Part shown: positions 45,236 to 55,944 of the stretch, piece by piece
Layout: the number at the start of each line of letters is the position of its first letter
How positions within the stretch are numbered: position 1 is the stretch's first letter
NCBI GenBank assembly: GCA_030840645.1
Contig: JAVEEC010000012.1
Span: 42,204 to 106,203 of the forward strand
Direction: 5' to 3'
Origin: Frankiaceae bacterium
GTDB taxonomy: Bacteria > Actinomycetota > Actinomycetes > BP-191
Length of the DNA stretch: 64,000 bases
Translations under genes and position numbers: made by a program
Notes under the pieces: generated by a model
The model's input: only the letters and a program-made list of their open reading frames with translations
What the model was told of the DNA's origin: nothing
The model's database searches: none

Positions 45236-46105
45236 GTGCGGGTCCCCGACGACCTGGCCCGTACGGTCGCCGCCTGGGCCGGTCCCGCGGGCGCGGCCTG
45301 GCTCGCGGCGCTGCCGGACCTGGTGACGGTCTTGGCGCAGCGCTGGTCGCTGGCGGTCGGGGCGGCGTACCAGCCGAGCGGGTACACGTCGCTCGCACTG
45401 CGCGCGGTCCGCGCCGACGGGACGCCGTGCGTTCTGAAGTTGCGGTGCCCGGCGCCGGACCCGGCGCCCGAGGCGGCCGGGCTGCGGGCGTTCGGCGGCC
45501 GGGCGGCTGTGGCGCTGCTCGCCGAGGACGTCGACCGTGGCGCGCTGCTGCTCGAACGCTGCGAGCCAGGGACGCCGTTGCTCGGCCGCGTCGGGGACGA
45601 CGAGGCGACCCGCGTGATCTGCGGGCTGCTCCCGGATCTCTGGCTGCCGGGCGGCGACGATTTCGTCTCGACGGCCGAGGTTGCGAACCGTTGGGCCGCA
45701 ACGCTTTCCGGTGCGGTGACCGTCGCCGCGCGACTGCGCGACGAGGCGCTGGACCTGCTGGCCGGGCTGGCGGCGTACGGCGGCCAGCCGGTCGTCCTGC
45801 ACGGCGACCTGCACGCCGCCAACGTCCTGCGCGCGACCCGCCGCCCCTGGCTCGCGATCGACCCGAAGCCGCTCGCGGGCGATCCGGCGTTCGACGTCGC
45901 GGCGGTGCTCCGCGACCGCGCGTCGCCGGCGAACGTTGCGCAGCGGCTCGCGATCGCCGCTGACGTCGTCGACCGGGCCCGGGCGCGCGGCTGGGCGCTG
46001 GCGCAGGCGGTGGAGGGCGCGGTCTGGTCCTACGACGTAGGGGACGCGCGGTCGGGTGACGCGTTTGTCCTCGCGGCCGAGGCCCTGGCCGCTACTGCGC
46101 ACTAG
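45236..46105 (+). CDS. APH-fold kinase (aminoglycoside/hydroxyurea antibiotic resistance kinase-like)
   Basis: VVLHGDLHAANVLRATRRPWLAIDPKPLAGDPAFDVAAVLRD. Confidence 0.85.
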   Translation: MRVPDDLARTVAAWAGPAGAAWLAALPDLVTVLAQRWSLAVGAAYQPSGYTSLALRAVRADGTPCVLKLRCPAPDPAPEAAGLRAFGGRAAVALLAEDVDRGALLLERCEPGTPLLGRVGDDEATRVICGLLPDLWLPGGDDFVSTAEVANRWAATLSGAVTVAARLRDEALDLLAGLAAYGGQPVVLHGDLHAANVLRATRRPWLAIDPKPLAGDPAFDVAAVLRDRASPANVAQRLAIAADVVDRARARGWALAQAVEGAVWSYDVGDARSGDAFVLAAEALAATAH

Positions 46106-46115
46106 GGTCGGCGAC

Positions 46116-47072
46116 GTGCAGGCGATCGTGCTCGACGGGTTCGGCGGGCCCGAGGTGATGCGGCTCGCCGACGTCCCCGACCCGGTCGCCGGGCCTGGCG
46201 AGGTGCTGATCGACGTCGCCGCGACGGCGGTGAACCGCGCGGACCTGATGCAGCGCGAGGGCTACTACCCGCCGCCGCCGGGCGCGTCCGAGGTGCCGGG
46301 GATGGAGTGCGCGGGCACGGTCGCCGCGCTGGGCGACGGCGTGACGGGGTGGCAGGTCGGCGACGAGGTCTGCGCGCTGCTCGCGGGCGGCGGGTACGCG
46401 ACCCGTGCCACCGCCCCGGCCGTCCAGTGCCTGCCGGTGCCGCGCGGCGTCGACGTCGTGAGCGCGGCGGCGTTGCCGGAGGCGGCGTGCACGGTCTGGA
46501 GCAACGTGTTCACGGTCGGCCGGCTCGCGGCCGGCGAGACGCTGCTGGTGCACGGCGGGGCGAGCGGGATCGGGACGTTCGCGACCCAGCTCGCGAGCCG
46601 GCTCGGCGCGCACGTCGTCGTCACGGCCCGGGCCGCGAAGCACGCGCGCTGCCTGGAGCTCGGCGCGGTCCGCGCGATCGACTACGACACCGAGGACTTC
46701 GCCGCGCTGGTCACCGCCGACGTGATCCTCGACATCATCGGGGCGAAGTACCTGGGCCGGAACGTCACGGCGCTGGCGACCAACGGCCGCCTCGTCGTGA
46801 TCGGCCTGCAGGGCGGCACGAAGGGCGAGCTCGACCTCGGCGCGCTGCTGGCGAAGCGCGGGTCCGTACACGCCACGTCGTTGCGCGGCCGCCCGGTCCG
46901 GGAGAAGGCGGTGATCGTCGCGGAGGTCCTGGCGAACGTCTGGCCGCTGGTAGAGGCGGGCGACGTACGTCCGGTGGTAGACCGGGTGCTGCCGCTCGCG
47001 GAGGCGGCCGAGGCGCACCGGATCGTGGCCGCCGGCGAGCACGTCGGCAAGGTCGTGCTCAGGTGCCGGTGA
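46116..47072 (+). CDS. NAD(P)H quinone oxidoreductase (MDR family)
   Basis: VNRADLMQREGYYPPPPGASEVPGMECAGTV..VHGGASGIGTFATQLA. Confidence 0.92.
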   Translation: MQAIVLDGFGGPEVMRLADVPDPVAGPGEVLIDVAATAVNRADLMQREGYYPPPPGASEVPGMECAGTVAALGDGVTGWQVGDEVCALLAGGGYATRATAPAVQCLPVPRGVDVVSAAALPEAACTVWSNVFTVGRLAAGETLLVHGGASGIGTFATQLASRLGAHVVVTARAAKHARCLELGAVRAIDYDTEDFAALVTADVILDIIGAKYLGRNVTALATNGRLVVIGLQGGTKGELDLGALLAKRGSVHATSLRGRPVREKAVIVAEVLANVWPLVEAGDVRPVVDRVLPLAEAAEAHRIVAAGEHVGKVVLRCR

Positions 47073-47991
47073 ACGTCCGCTCGTAGCAGTCGTACCGCTG
47101 GCCGGCGCGCATGCCGAGGCGTTCGTACAGCGCCATCGCGCCGCTGGAGTTCGCGCTGTCCACGCCGAGCCCGACCCGGCGGAACCCGTCCGCGCGGAAC
47201 GCGTGGAACGCCGTGAGCAGCAGCGCCGTACCCACGCCCCGGCCGCGGGCCGACGGTAGCGTGCCGAGGCTCTTGACCCAGCCGTCGTCCTCGTGCCGCT
47301 GGCCGATCAGCAGCCCGACCGGCCGGCCGTCGAGCTCGGCCAGCCACCAGTACTCCGGCCGGTACATCTCGGTGTCGACGTACGCGCTGCGCCACGCGTC
47401 GTACGTGCTCGGCGCGAAGTCGAAGTGGTCCGCGAACGACTCCTGGTTCAGCGTCCAGCAGGCCCGCAGGTCCTCGCGTTCCGGCCGGCGGATGCTGACG
47501 CCGGGCAGGGTCGGCAGCGCCGGGGGAGCGGGGTCGAGGTCGGCGGCCATCCGGCGGAAGACCCGCACCATCGAGTAGCCGGCGCAGGTGAGGGCGGCGG
47601 CGCGGCGGGTGTTGGGCTCGCTGTTGAACACGTGCGCCCGCGTCCGCCCGGCCTCCGCCGCATGCTCGGCGGCCCGCAGCGACACCGCGTCGACCAGCCA
47701 CGGGTACAGGTCAGGGCCGCCCGGCGCGGCGAAGGCCTCCGCCTGCAGCAGCGCCTGCGGCTGCTCCTCCCGCGCGATGGCGTACCCGACGACGTTCGCG
47801 TCGCTGTCCTCCACCACCCACGTGTCGCGGGCGATGTCGAACCCGGCGCGGCCCCACGCGTCGCGGATGTCCGCCTCCTCGTAGTCCGGCTCGCCGTACT
47901 CCTCCACGTCCACCGCGATGACGAGCGCGCAGACTGCCGCGACGTCATCGGGGGTAGCAGGGCGGGCGGCGTACCCGTCGGGGAGGTCCAC
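47059..47991 (-). CDS. GNAT acetyltransferase, tandem GNAT (mycothiol synthase-like architecture)
   Basis: Two GNAT segments; GTLPSARGRGVGTALLLTAFHAFRADGFRRVGLGVDSANSSGAMALYERLGM. Confidence 0.82.
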   Translation of the reverse strand: MDLPDGYAARPATPDDVAAVCALVIAVDVEEYGEPDYEEADIRDAWGRAGFDIARDTWVVEDSDANVVGYAIAREEQPQALLQAEAFAAPGGPDLYPWLVDAVSLRAAEHAAEAGRTRAHVFNSEPNTRRAAALTCAGYSMVRVFRRMAADLDPAPPALPTLPGVSIRRPEREDLRACWTLNQESFADHFDFAPSTYDAWRSAYVDTEMYRPEYWWLAELDGRPVGLLIGQRHEDDGWVKSLGTLPSARGRGVGTALLLTAFHAFRADGFRRVGLGVDSANSSGAMALYERLGMRAGQRYDCYERTFTGT

Positions 47992-48051
47992 CGGGCCAGC
48001 CTGCCGGAGGGCTCCGGCGCACGGCAACGCGTTATCGAGGAGGATCGGCCC

Positions 48052-48546
48052 ATGACCGAGCAGACCCAGCCCGACGTCGTCGTCCTCGCCCCCGGCGAGG
48101 GCCCGCCCGCGGTGGGCGACGACGGGGGGACGCGGATGAGCGACCTCGTCGAGCAGCCGGCGAAGGTCATGCGGATCGGCACGATGGTGAAGCAGCTGCT
48201 GGAGGAGGTGCGCGCGGCACCGCTGGACGACGCCAGCCGCGCCCGGCTGCGGGACATCCACCAACGGTCGATCGCCGAGCTGGAGGAGGGTCTCGCGCCC
48301 GAGCTGCGGGCCGAGCTGGAACGCCTCTCCCTGCCGTTCGCCGACGGCGTGCCGAGCGACGCGGAGCTGCGGATCGCGCAGGCGCAGCTCGTCGGCTGGC
48401 TGGAGGGGCTGTTCCACGGCATCCAGACAGCGTTGTTCGCGCAGCAGATGGCGGCGCGCGCCCAGCTGGACGAGATGCGCAGCCGCGCGGCCCTGCCGCC
48501 GGGCCAGCCGCCGATGCAGGCCGGGCAGTCGGGGCCGTACCTGTAA
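48052..48546 (+). CDS. bpa: Bacterial proteasome activator-like protein (Bpa/DUF2587)
   Basis: IGTMVKQLLEEVRAAPLDDASRARLRDIHQRSIAELEEGLAPELRAELERLSLPF..GWLEGLFHGIQTALFAQQMAARAQLDEM; C-terminal GPYL. Confidence 0.88.
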   Translation: MTEQTQPDVVVLAPGEGPPAVGDDGGTRMSDLVEQPAKVMRIGTMVKQLLEEVRAAPLDDASRARLRDIHQRSIAELEEGLAPELRAELERLSLPFADGVPSDAELRIAQAQLVGWLEGLFHGIQTALFAQQMAARAQLDEMRSRAALPPGQPPMQAGQSGPYL

Positions 48547-48552
48547 GGACCG

Positions 48553-49113
48553 TCACGCGGAGGCTGCCACCTCCTCGAAGCCGTGGCGCGCCGCAAGGTC
48601 GGCCAGCAGGTCGTGGTACATCCCGGCCACCGTCCGGCCCTGCGTGACCACGTCGGCGAACCGGGCAGGCATCGCCGGCAGCCCGGCGACCTCGGTGAGG
48701 ATCGTCGTGACCGGGTCCTGGTCGTCCGGCCCCAGGAAGTCCGACAGGGTGCTCAGCCTGTCCCGGAGGTGGCGCGCCGCGGTCAGTGCCTCGTCGTGCA
48801 GCATCCGCAGCTCGTCCGCCCGCGACCGGGACAGGACCAGCCGTACCGTGCCGACCTGGAACGAGCGGGCGCCGTACCCGTCCTGCAGGACGTGCGTCTC
48901 GAACTCGTCCAGCGCGTGCTCGAAGAACAGCACCGAACGGCGCGCGCCGTACCACGCGGCCCGGAACGCCTCCCGGCGGTTGCGCTGCAGCAGGCCGGTC
49001 TGCCGCCGCGTCTCGATGAACGACGCGCCCGTGACCATCGCGGCGAAGAGCGTGATGCCGATGCTGAACGGGTCCGGGTCGACCTGGTCGTCGTGCGTGA
49101 GTGGATGTGTCAT
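48553..49113 (-). CDS. Hypothetical protein
   Basis: Complete ORF with GC-biased codons. Confidence 0.55.
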   Translation of the reverse strand: MTHPLTHDDQVDPDPFSIGITLFAAMVTGASFIETRRQTGLLQRNRREAFRAAWYGARRSVLFFEHALDEFETHVLQDGYGARSFQVGTVRLVLSRSRADELRMLHDEALTAARHLRDRLSTLSDFLGPDDQDPVTTILTEVAGLPAMPARFADVVTQGRTVAGMYHDLLADLAARHGFEEVAASA

Positions 49114-49178
49114 GGCTCGACGTTAGGGGAGATCCGAGCCCTGAAAAGGACGCGATCTGCATCTGTGGACAGGTGGCG

Positions 49179-49601
49179 TCAGCGCGCCGCCGGGGGCTGT
49201 GGACGAACGAGCCGGACACCCGTTTCGTGGGCCCAGCCGGTCTCCGCGCCGCGTACCCGGACCAGGTACCACGGCGGCTCGTAGCCGAGGACGAGGACGG
49301 GCGCGGGGAGACGGCGTTCGCCGGGCTCGGTCAGCGATGACCGTACGACGACCTCGGTGCCGGCCGACGGCATCAGCGACCGCGCGACGTCGGCGCCGGG
49401 GACCGTGACCCGCTCGCGGCAGCGCGGGCAGGCGTTGGTGCGCCCGCACCGCGCGCGCAGCCGGGCCGCGCACCGCGGGCAGCGCAGGTCGAGCGTCGAC
49501 CCGTCGTCGAGCGCCTTGCGGCGGCCCGGAGACGGGCGCCGGCCGAGCAGCCGCCGGCCGAACGCCGCCAGCGGCGGGACGAACTCCGGCTCCTCCGGCA
49601 T
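49179..49601 (-). CDS. Small protein with zinc-ribbon-like CxxC pairs and SH3-like C-terminus
   Basis: LRCPRCAARLRARCGRTNACPRCRERV; overlaps serS stop (TGATG). Confidence 0.65.
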   Translation of the reverse strand: MPEEPEFVPPLAAFGRRLLGRRPSPGRRKALDDGSTLDLRCPRCAARLRARCGRTNACPRCRERVTVPGADVARSLMPSAGTEVVVRSSLTEPGERRLPAPVLVLGYEPPWYLVRVRGAETGWAHETGVRLVRPQPPAAR

Positions 49602-50857
49602 CAGAGCGTCTCTCGGCCCCCGAGGTAGGGCCGCAGCGCGGCCGGGACGACGACGGAGCCGTCGGCCTGCTGGTGGTTCTCCAGCAGCGCAACGATCGTC
49701 CGCGCGACGGCGACGAGGGTGCCGTTCAACGTGTGCACGTGCGCCGGCTTGCCGCTCTCGTCGCGCGACCTGATCGAGAGGCGGCGCGCCTGGAAGTCGG
49801 TGCAGTTGGACGTGGAGGTCAGCTCCAGCCAGCGGGACTGCGACGGCAGCCACGCCTCGCAGTCGAACTTCCGCGCGGCCGACGTGCCGAGGTCGCCGCC
49901 GGCGATGTCGACGACGCGGTACGGCAGCTCCAGCGCGGCGAGCATGTCCTCCTCCCACGCGAGCAGTCGCTGGTGCTCGGCGGCCGACTCCGATGGCGGG
50001 CAGAACGAGAACATCTCCACCTTGTCGAACCAGTGCACGCGGATGATGCCCTTGGTGTCCTTGCCATAGGAGCCCGCCTCGCGCCGGAAGCACGACGAGA
50101 ACCCTGCGTAACGGCGCGGCCCGGCGGAAAGGTCGAGGATCTCGCCCATGTGCATCGCGGCGAGCGGGACCTCGCTCGTGCCGACGAGGTAGAGGTCGTC
50201 GCCGGCGAGCTTGTAGACCTCGGCCGCGTGCTCGCCGAGGAAGCCGGTGCCCTCCATCGCCTCCGGCTTGACCAGCGCGGGCGCGATGACCGGCGTGAAG
50301 CCGTTCGCGCCGGCGCGGTCCATCGCGAGGTTGACGAGCGCGAGCTCGAGCAACGCCCCGACGCCGGTCAGGAAGTAGAAGCGCGGGCCCGACACCTTGC
50401 CTGCGCGCTCGGTGTCGATGGCGCCGAGCGCCGCGCCGATCTCGGTGTGGTCGCGGACCGGGAAGTCGAACGTGCGCGGCGTACCGACCTCGCGCAGCAC
50501 GACGTAGTCGTCCTCGCCGCCGGCGGGGGCGCCGTCCTGCACGACGTTCGGGATGCGGCGCATGGCGGCGTCGTACGCCGCCTGGGCGTCGTTCTCCGCG
50601 GCCTCCGCGGCTTTGACCTCGGCCGCGAGGTCGGAGAGCTTGGCGAGCAGCGCCGCCCGCTCGTCCGGCGCGGCGGTCGCGACGCCCTTGCCCATCGCCT
50701 TCTGTTCCGCCCGCAGGTCGTCGGCGCGCGAGACGGCCTCGCGGCGCGCGGCCTCGGCGGCGAGCGCGGTGTCCACGACGGACTCGTCGTCGCCGCGCGT
50801 GCGCTGGGAACGGCGTACGCGCTCCGGGTCTTCGCGCAGGACTCGGGGATCGATCAC
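49601..50857 (-). CDS. serS: Seryl-tRNA synthetase
   Basis: [65 protein letters not shown]. Confidence 0.97.
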   Translation of the reverse strand: MIDPRVLREDPERVRRSQRTRGDDESVVDTALAAEAARREAVSRADDLRAEQKAMGKGVATAAPDERAALLAKLSDLAAEVKAAEAAENDAQAAYDAAMRRIPNVVQDGAPAGGEDDYVVLREVGTPRTFDFPVRDHTEIGAALGAIDTERAGKVSGPRFYFLTGVGALLELALVNLAMDRAGANGFTPVIAPALVKPEAMEGTGFLGEHAAEVYKLAGDDLYLVGTSEVPLAAMHMGEILDLSAGPRRYAGFSSCFRREAGSYGKDTKGIIRVHWFDKVEMFSFCPPSESAAEHQRLLAWEEDMLAALELPYRVVDIAGGDLGTSAARKFDCEAWLPSQSRWLELTSTSNCTDFQARRLSIRSRDESGKPAHVHTLNGTLVAVARTIVALLENHQQADGSVVVPAALRPYLGGRETL

Positions 50858-50879
50858 CCGGGCGACTTTACCGGCGGGG

Positions 50880-51707
50880 CTACGCCTTGCGCGCAGGCAT
50901 TCCGACGACGACGAGCCGCGCGGGCACGTCGGAGACGCCCGCGCCCGCGCCGGTCAGCCGCCACTCGGTGCCGCCGGGGGACGCCGCCGCGGGCGGGTAC
51001 ATGTCGGCGGGGCAGGTCGAGACGACGTCTGTGGCGTCCCCGGTCAGCAGGACAGCGCCGGTGCCGGCCGTCCCATAGCCCAGGGTCCGGCAGGGCGGGT
51101 GCCCGATCGCGATGCTGCCGTCCGGGCCGCCGGCGGACCTGGCGTCGTTGAACGCCGCCGCACCGGTCCCGAGCGGCCCGTCGGCGGAGGTCAGGTCCGC
51201 GGCGGCCACGACCCGGGTCGTTCCGGCCCACCGGCGTACCCGCCAGCCGGGGCTGGCGTCGCGGCCCAGGTCCATGCTGCGGCCGGTGCCGCGGATGACG
51301 ACCAGGACCCGGTTGAACGTCGGCTTGGTCCACGAGACCGCGAAGGCGATGCCGCCGCCCGCCAAGCCCTCGGTGCAGGAGGTTCCCCCACTGGGCAGGC
51401 CGTCGCAACGGAACCCACCCGCCGGCGACCGCACGACCACGCCGCTCTCGGTCGTGACGCCGAAGAACAGCGCGCCCTCGGCGCTCGCGAACCGCCCGTC
51501 CTTCCCGACGGTCGCGCTCGCGACGGCGGCGAACGCGTAGTCGTGGATATGGGCGCCGGACCAGCCGCGTACGACCAGGCCCTGCGTCGCGGCGGGCGAG
51601 ATGCGCTCGACCACCCAGGTGGTGACCGGCTCGGGCGCCGGGGCCGCCGTCGCGGCGGTGAGTGGGAGCGCCGTGAGAACGGCGAGAGCGAGGGCGAGTC
51701 GGCGCAC
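50880..51707 (-). CDS. Secreted hypothetical protein
   Basis: Signal peptide [25 protein letters not shown]. Confidence 0.6.
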   Translation of the reverse strand: MRRLALALAVLTALPLTAATAAPAPEPVTTWVVERISPAATQGLVVRGWSGAHIHDYAFAAVASATVGKDGRFASAEGALFFGVTTESGVVVRSPAGGFRCDGLPSGGTSCTEGLAGGGIAFAVSWTKPTFNRVLVVIRGTGRSMDLGRDASPGWRVRRWAGTTRVVAAADLTSADGPLGTGAAAFNDARSAGGPDGSIAIGHPPCRTLGYGTAGTGAVLLTGDATDVVSTCPADMYPPAAASPGGTEWRLTGAGAGVSDVPARLVVVGMPARKA

Positions 51708-51776
51708 GGTGGCCTCCTGGGTAGGGCTCGTACCCGCTGGAGAGTCCCGGATGGCGACTCCGGTTCAACCTGGCGC

Positions 51777-52709
51777 CTAACGCCCGTCGCGGATCGCCGC
51801 GAGCCACGCCGCCGCGTCGCGGAACGCCGCGTCGCTGACGCCGCGCGGCGGGTTCGTCGTGGCGCCGTCGGCGCGCGGGTACGACCCGAGGAACCGCAGG
51901 TCCGCGCAGGCGCGGCGCAGCGCGGACAGCGCCTCGCCGACCCGCGCGTCGGCGACGTGCCCCTCGCAGTCGATGGAGAAGCAGTACCGCCCGAGCCCGG
52001 CGCCGGTCGGCCGCGACTCGATGCGGGTGAGGTTGACGCCGCGCACCGCGAACTCCGTGAGCAGCTCGAGCAACGCGCCCGGGTGGTCGTCGGCGATGAA
52101 CGCCACCACCGTCGTCCGGTCCGCGCCCGTCGGCGGCGCGGGCGCCGCGGGGCGGGCGGCGAGGACGAAGCGGGTGACGGCCGACGCGTTGTCGCCGACG
52201 GAGCGCGCGGCCGCGACCAGGCCGTACCGTTCGGCGGCCAGCGGCGACGCGATGGCGGCGTCGTACGTCCCGGCTTCGACGCCGGCCGCCGCGTCGGCCG
52301 TCGACGCCGCTGGGTGGACGACCGCGTCCGGCAGCGTCGCGCGCAGCCAGCCGCGGCACTGCGCCTCGGCGTGCGGGTGCGTCGCGACGCGGCGTACGTC
52401 GGCGAGGGAGACGCCGGGCCGGACCAGCAGGTCGAACGTCACCGGCAGCAGCACCTCCGCCGTGACGTGCAACGGCTCGCCGGTCGCGAGCTCGTCCAGG
52501 GTCGTGGAGACCGAGCCCTCGACGGAGTTCTCGAACGGCACCAGCGCCGCGCCGACGTCGCCGCGGCGGACCGCGTCGAGCGCGTCGGGGACGGAGACGT
52601 AGGGCTCGAGCTCGCCGCGCGCGGCGACGGGCAGGGTCCGCAGGGCCGCCTCGCAGAACGTGCCCGGCGGCCCGAGGTAGCCGAACCGCGCGGGCGGCAC
52701 GCCCGGCAC
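51777..52709 (-). CDS. pheA: Prephenate dehydratase
   Basis: FGYLGPPGTFCEAAL..VPFENSVEGSVSTTLDEL..ESRPTGAGLGRYCFSIDCEGH (ACT domain). Confidence 0.95.
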   Translation of the reverse strand: MPGVPPARFGYLGPPGTFCEAALRTLPVAARGELEPYVSVPDALDAVRRGDVGAALVPFENSVEGSVSTTLDELATGEPLHVTAEVLLPVTFDLLVRPGVSLADVRRVATHPHAEAQCRGWLRATLPDAVVHPAASTADAAAGVEAGTYDAAIASPLAAERYGLVAAARSVGDNASAVTRFVLAARPAAPAPPTGADRTTVVAFIADDHPGALLELLTEFAVRGVNLTRIESRPTGAGLGRYCFSIDCEGHVADARVGEALSALRRACADLRFLGSYPRADGATTNPPRGVSDAAFRDAAAWLAAIRDGR

Positions 52710-52711
52710 CG

Positions 52712-53203
52712 CTACGACCTCGACCGCGAGGCGAAGGCGATCGCCTGGTCCTCCTCGGGCGAGAGCTGGTGCTCGCTCACGCCCGCCTTGACGCCCTTGG
52801 CATAGGTGCGGGTCTCGGTCCGGCCGTTGATGCTGGTGAGGACGAGACCGTCGCCGCCGTCGTCCAGCAGCGCGGCGGAGAACGACAGCCGCCCGCCCAT
52901 GTCGGGGAACGCGTCGTAGCGCACGACGGCGACGTGCCGCAGCGCGTCCGCGAGGTCGTCGCGGACGCGGGCCACCGAGTCCTGCACGCCGGCGACCTCG
53001 GAACGTAGGTCGCCCACCGCGCCGACGTGCCGGTTGACCGCCGTCACGAAGTCGTCGCGGCGGCCGCCGCCCTGGAGGACGCCGTACGCCTTCCGCATCC
53101 GGACGAGCTGGATGCTCGCGACGGCGCCGAGGCCGACGCCGAGCGCGCCGAGCCCGGCCCCCACGAGGGCGACGACGTCGGCGGTCTGGCGGTCGAGCAG
53201 CAT
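52712..53203 (-). CDS. DUF4446 family protein
   Basis: [45 protein letters not shown]. Confidence 0.9.
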   Translation of the reverse strand: MLLDRQTADVVALVGAGLGALGVGLGAVASIQLVRMRKAYGVLQGGGRRDDFVTAVNRHVGAVGDLRSEVAGVQDSVARVRDDLADALRHVAVVRYDAFPDMGGRLSFSAALLDDGGDGLVLTSINGRTETRTYAKGVKAGVSEHQLSPEEDQAIAFASRSRS

Positions 53204-53229
53204 CGCGGCAGCGTATAACTGGACCGGTC

Positions 53230-53997
53230 ATGGACCGGAACGAGCTGCGCACCCTGCTGGCCGCGGTCGCGGCCGGCGAGGCGGGCGTCGACGAGGCGGT
53301 CGGTCGGATCGCGGCGCTGCCCTCGACCGGTTTCCGCGACCTCGGCTTCGCGCGCGTCGACGCCCACCGGGGCGTGCGGACCGGCGACCCCGAGGTCGTG
53401 TACGGCGCCGGCAAGACCCCCGAGCAGGTCGTCGCGATCCTCCGCGCGCTCGTGGGTGCCCGGCCGGCGCTGGTGACGCGCGCGAGTGCGGAGACCGTCG
53501 CCGCCGTCACGGACGAGTGGCCGGACGCGCACGTCGACGGCGGCTGCGTCGCGGTCGGCGCGCTGCCCAGGCCGCGAGGAACGGTGACCGTCGTCACCGC
53601 CGGCACGAGCGACCTGCCGGTGGCCGACGAGGCGGCGTTCGTCGCGCGGGTGTTCGGCGCGGGCGTCGAGCGCGTCACCGACGTCGGGGTCGCCGGCATC
53701 CACCGGCTGCTCGCGGCGCAGTCGCAGCTCGACGCCGCCGACTGCCTCGTCGTCGTCGCGGGCATGGAGGGCGCGCTGCCCTCCGCCGTCGGCGGCCTGG
53801 TCGGCGTGCCCGTCGTCGCGGTGCCGACGAGCGTCGGCTACGGCGCGTCGTTCGAGGGGCTCGCGGCGCTGCTCGCGATGCTCAACTCCTGCGCTCCCGG
53901 CGTCGCCGTCTGCAACATCGACAACGGCTTCGGCGCCGGCGTCTTCGCGTCGCGGGTCGCGCGCCGCGCCAGCGCCGCGCGCGAGGCGTCGGCATGA
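53230..53997 (+). CDS. larB: Nickel pincer cofactor biosynthesis protein LarB
   Basis: [68 protein letters not shown]. Confidence 0.92.
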   Translation: MDRNELRTLLAAVAAGEAGVDEAVGRIAALPSTGFRDLGFARVDAHRGVRTGDPEVVYGAGKTPEQVVAILRALVGARPALVTRASAETVAAVTDEWPDAHVDGGCVAVGALPRPRGTVTVVTAGTSDLPVADEAAFVARVFGAGVERVTDVGVAGIHRLLAAQSQLDAADCLVVVAGMEGALPSAVGGLVGVPVVAVPTSVGYGASFEGLAALLAMLNSCAPGVAVCNIDNGFGAGVFASRVARRASAAREASA

Positions 53998-55187
53998 CGA
54001 GGATCGGCTGGTTCCACTGTCTCGCAGGCGCTTCCGGGGACATGATGCTCGGCGCCCTGGTCGATGCCGGGGTGCCGTTGAGCGTCTTCCAGGAGGCCGT
54101 CGACGCCCTCGGCGTCGAACGCGTCGAGGTCACCGCAGACACGGTCACGCGGCACGGCCTCGGCGCGGTCAAGGTCAACGTCCGCGTCACGCGTTCGACG
54201 GTCGTCCGCACCTGGCCGCACGTCCGGCAGCTGCTCGACGCGGCGCCGTTGGCGCTGCCGGTCCGGGCGCGGGCGCTCGCGGTGTTCGAACGCCTCGCGC
54301 TCGCGGAGGCGACCGTGCATCGGACCTCGCCCGACCTCGTGCACTTCCACGAGATCGGCGGGCTCGACGCGTTCGCCGACATCGTCGGGACCGCCGCCGG
54401 GCTGCACCACCTCGGCCTCGACGCCGTCAGCGCGTCGCCGGTCGCGACCGGCATGGGCATGACGCGCGGCGAGCACGGCCTGATCCCGGTGCCGACGCCG
54501 GCGGTGCTGGAGCTGCTCAAGGGCGCGCCGGTCTACAGCGGCGGGGTGCCGTTCGAGCTCTGCACGCCGACCGGCGCGGCGCTGCTCGCGGGCACCGTCA
54601 CCGAGTGGGGCGACATGCCGGAGATGGTCGTCACGGCCGTCGGCTCCGGCGCAGGCGACCGCGACCTGGACGAGGTCCCGAACATCCTCCGCCTCGTCGT
54701 CGGCGACGCCGCCGAGCGGCGCGGGGGCGGCGACGTCGGCATCGTTCTGGAGGCCAACGTCGACGACCTCGACCCGCGCCTGTGGCCCGGCGTCATCGCC
54801 GCGCTGCTCGACGCGGGCGCGTCCGACGCGTGGCTCACGCCGATCCACATGAAGAAGGGCCGCCCGGCCGTCACCGTGGCCGTGCTGACGCCCCCCGCGC
54901 ACGTCGACGCGCTGCGCCGCGTGCTGTTCCGCGAGACGTCGACGATCGGGCTGCGCGAACGCGAGGTGGCCAAGCGTTCGCTCGAACGTTCCGTCGAGAC
55001 CGTGACGCTCGCCGACGGCTCCCCGATCCGGGTCAAGGTCGCCCGCCTCGACGGCGAGGTCGTCAACGCCGTCCCCGAGTTCGACGACGTCGCGACTGTC
55101 GCGGCGAAGCAGGACCGTCCGGTCAAGGCCGTGCTCGCCGAGGCGACGGCGCTGGCGACCGCGCTGCACGGCGACGACGGCACGTAG
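53994..55187 (+). CDS. larC: Nickel pincer cofactor biosynthesis protein LarC, single uninterrupted frame
   Basis: [51 protein letters not shown]-type [25 protein letters not shown]. Confidence 0.93.
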   Translation: MTRIGWFHCLAGASGDMMLGALVDAGVPLSVFQEAVDALGVERVEVTADTVTRHGLGAVKVNVRVTRSTVVRTWPHVRQLLDAAPLALPVRARALAVFERLALAEATVHRTSPDLVHFHEIGGLDAFADIVGTAAGLHHLGLDAVSASPVATGMGMTRGEHGLIPVPTPAVLELLKGAPVYSGGVPFELCTPTGAALLAGTVTEWGDMPEMVVTAVGSGAGDRDLDEVPNILRLVVGDAAERRGGGDVGIVLEANVDDLDPRLWPGVIAALLDAGASDAWLTPIHMKKGRPAVTVAVLTPPAHVDALRRVLFRETSTIGLREREVAKRSLERSVETVTLADGSPIRVKVARLDGEVVNAVPEFDDVATVAAKQDRPVKAVLAEATALATALHGDDGT

Positions 55188-55197
55188 GCTCTCGTTC

Positions 55198-55944
55198 GTG
55201 GTCAGGCTCGCGGGCGCGCTCCTCGTCGTCGTACTCGCCGTCCCGGCCTGCGACAGCGGCGCCAAGCCGGTCGCCGTGCCGTCGCCGACGCAGAGCGCCG
55301 AGCCGACCCACGCGGTGATCGTGCCGCCGCCGCCGACGAAGGCGCCGACCCTACGGCCGGGCCCGACGCGCTCGCCCGCGCCGATCGCCACGACGAGGCC
55401 GCCGGGGACGGTCGCCACGGGCGACTACGTGTTCCCGATCAGCGGCTGCCGGGCGTCGTACGGCCGCAGCCACCACGACTACCCGGCGACCGACGTGTTC
55501 GCGGCGAGGGGGTGCGCGTTCGTCGCGCCGGTCGCGGGCCGGGTGGACGAGGTGACGTACACCGACACGTGGCGGAGCACGACCAACAGGGGCGCGGACC
55601 GCGGCGGGCTGTCGGTGTCGGTCGTCGGGGTCGACGGCGTCCGCTACTACGGATCGCACCTGTCCACGATCGCGCCCGGGATCAAGCCGGGCGTCGCCGT
55701 CGCGGCCGGCACCCGGCTCGGCTCGGTCGGCAACACCGGCTCGGCGCGTGGCATCGCCACGCACCTGCACTTCGGCCTGTCCTGGCCGACCCGGCCGAAC
55801 ATCTGGTGGGTGCGCCGCGGCGAGGTCTACCCGTGGCCGTACCTCGACTCGTGGCGCTCGGGCGGCAACAAGTCCCCGGCCGGCGCCGTCGCGGCAAAGC
55901 ACGCGGCCAGCGGCGACGTGCCGCGCTGCTCGGCGTACTGCTGA
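55198..55944 (+). CDS. M23-family peptidase, putative lipoprotein
   Basis: VPACDS lipobox; SHHDYPATDVFAARG, THLHFGLSWP. Confidence 0.88.
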   Translation: MVRLAGALLVVVLAVPACDSGAKPVAVPSPTQSAEPTHAVIVPPPPTKAPTLRPGPTRSPAPIATTRPPGTVATGDYVFPISGCRASYGRSHHDYPATDVFAARGCAFVAPVAGRVDEVTYTDTWRSTTNRGADRGGLSVSVVGVDGVRYYGSHLSTIAPGIKPGVAVAAGTRLGSVGNTGSARGIATHLHFGLSWPTRPNIWWVRRGEVYPWPYLDSWRSGGNKSPAGAVAAKHAASGDVPRCSAYC

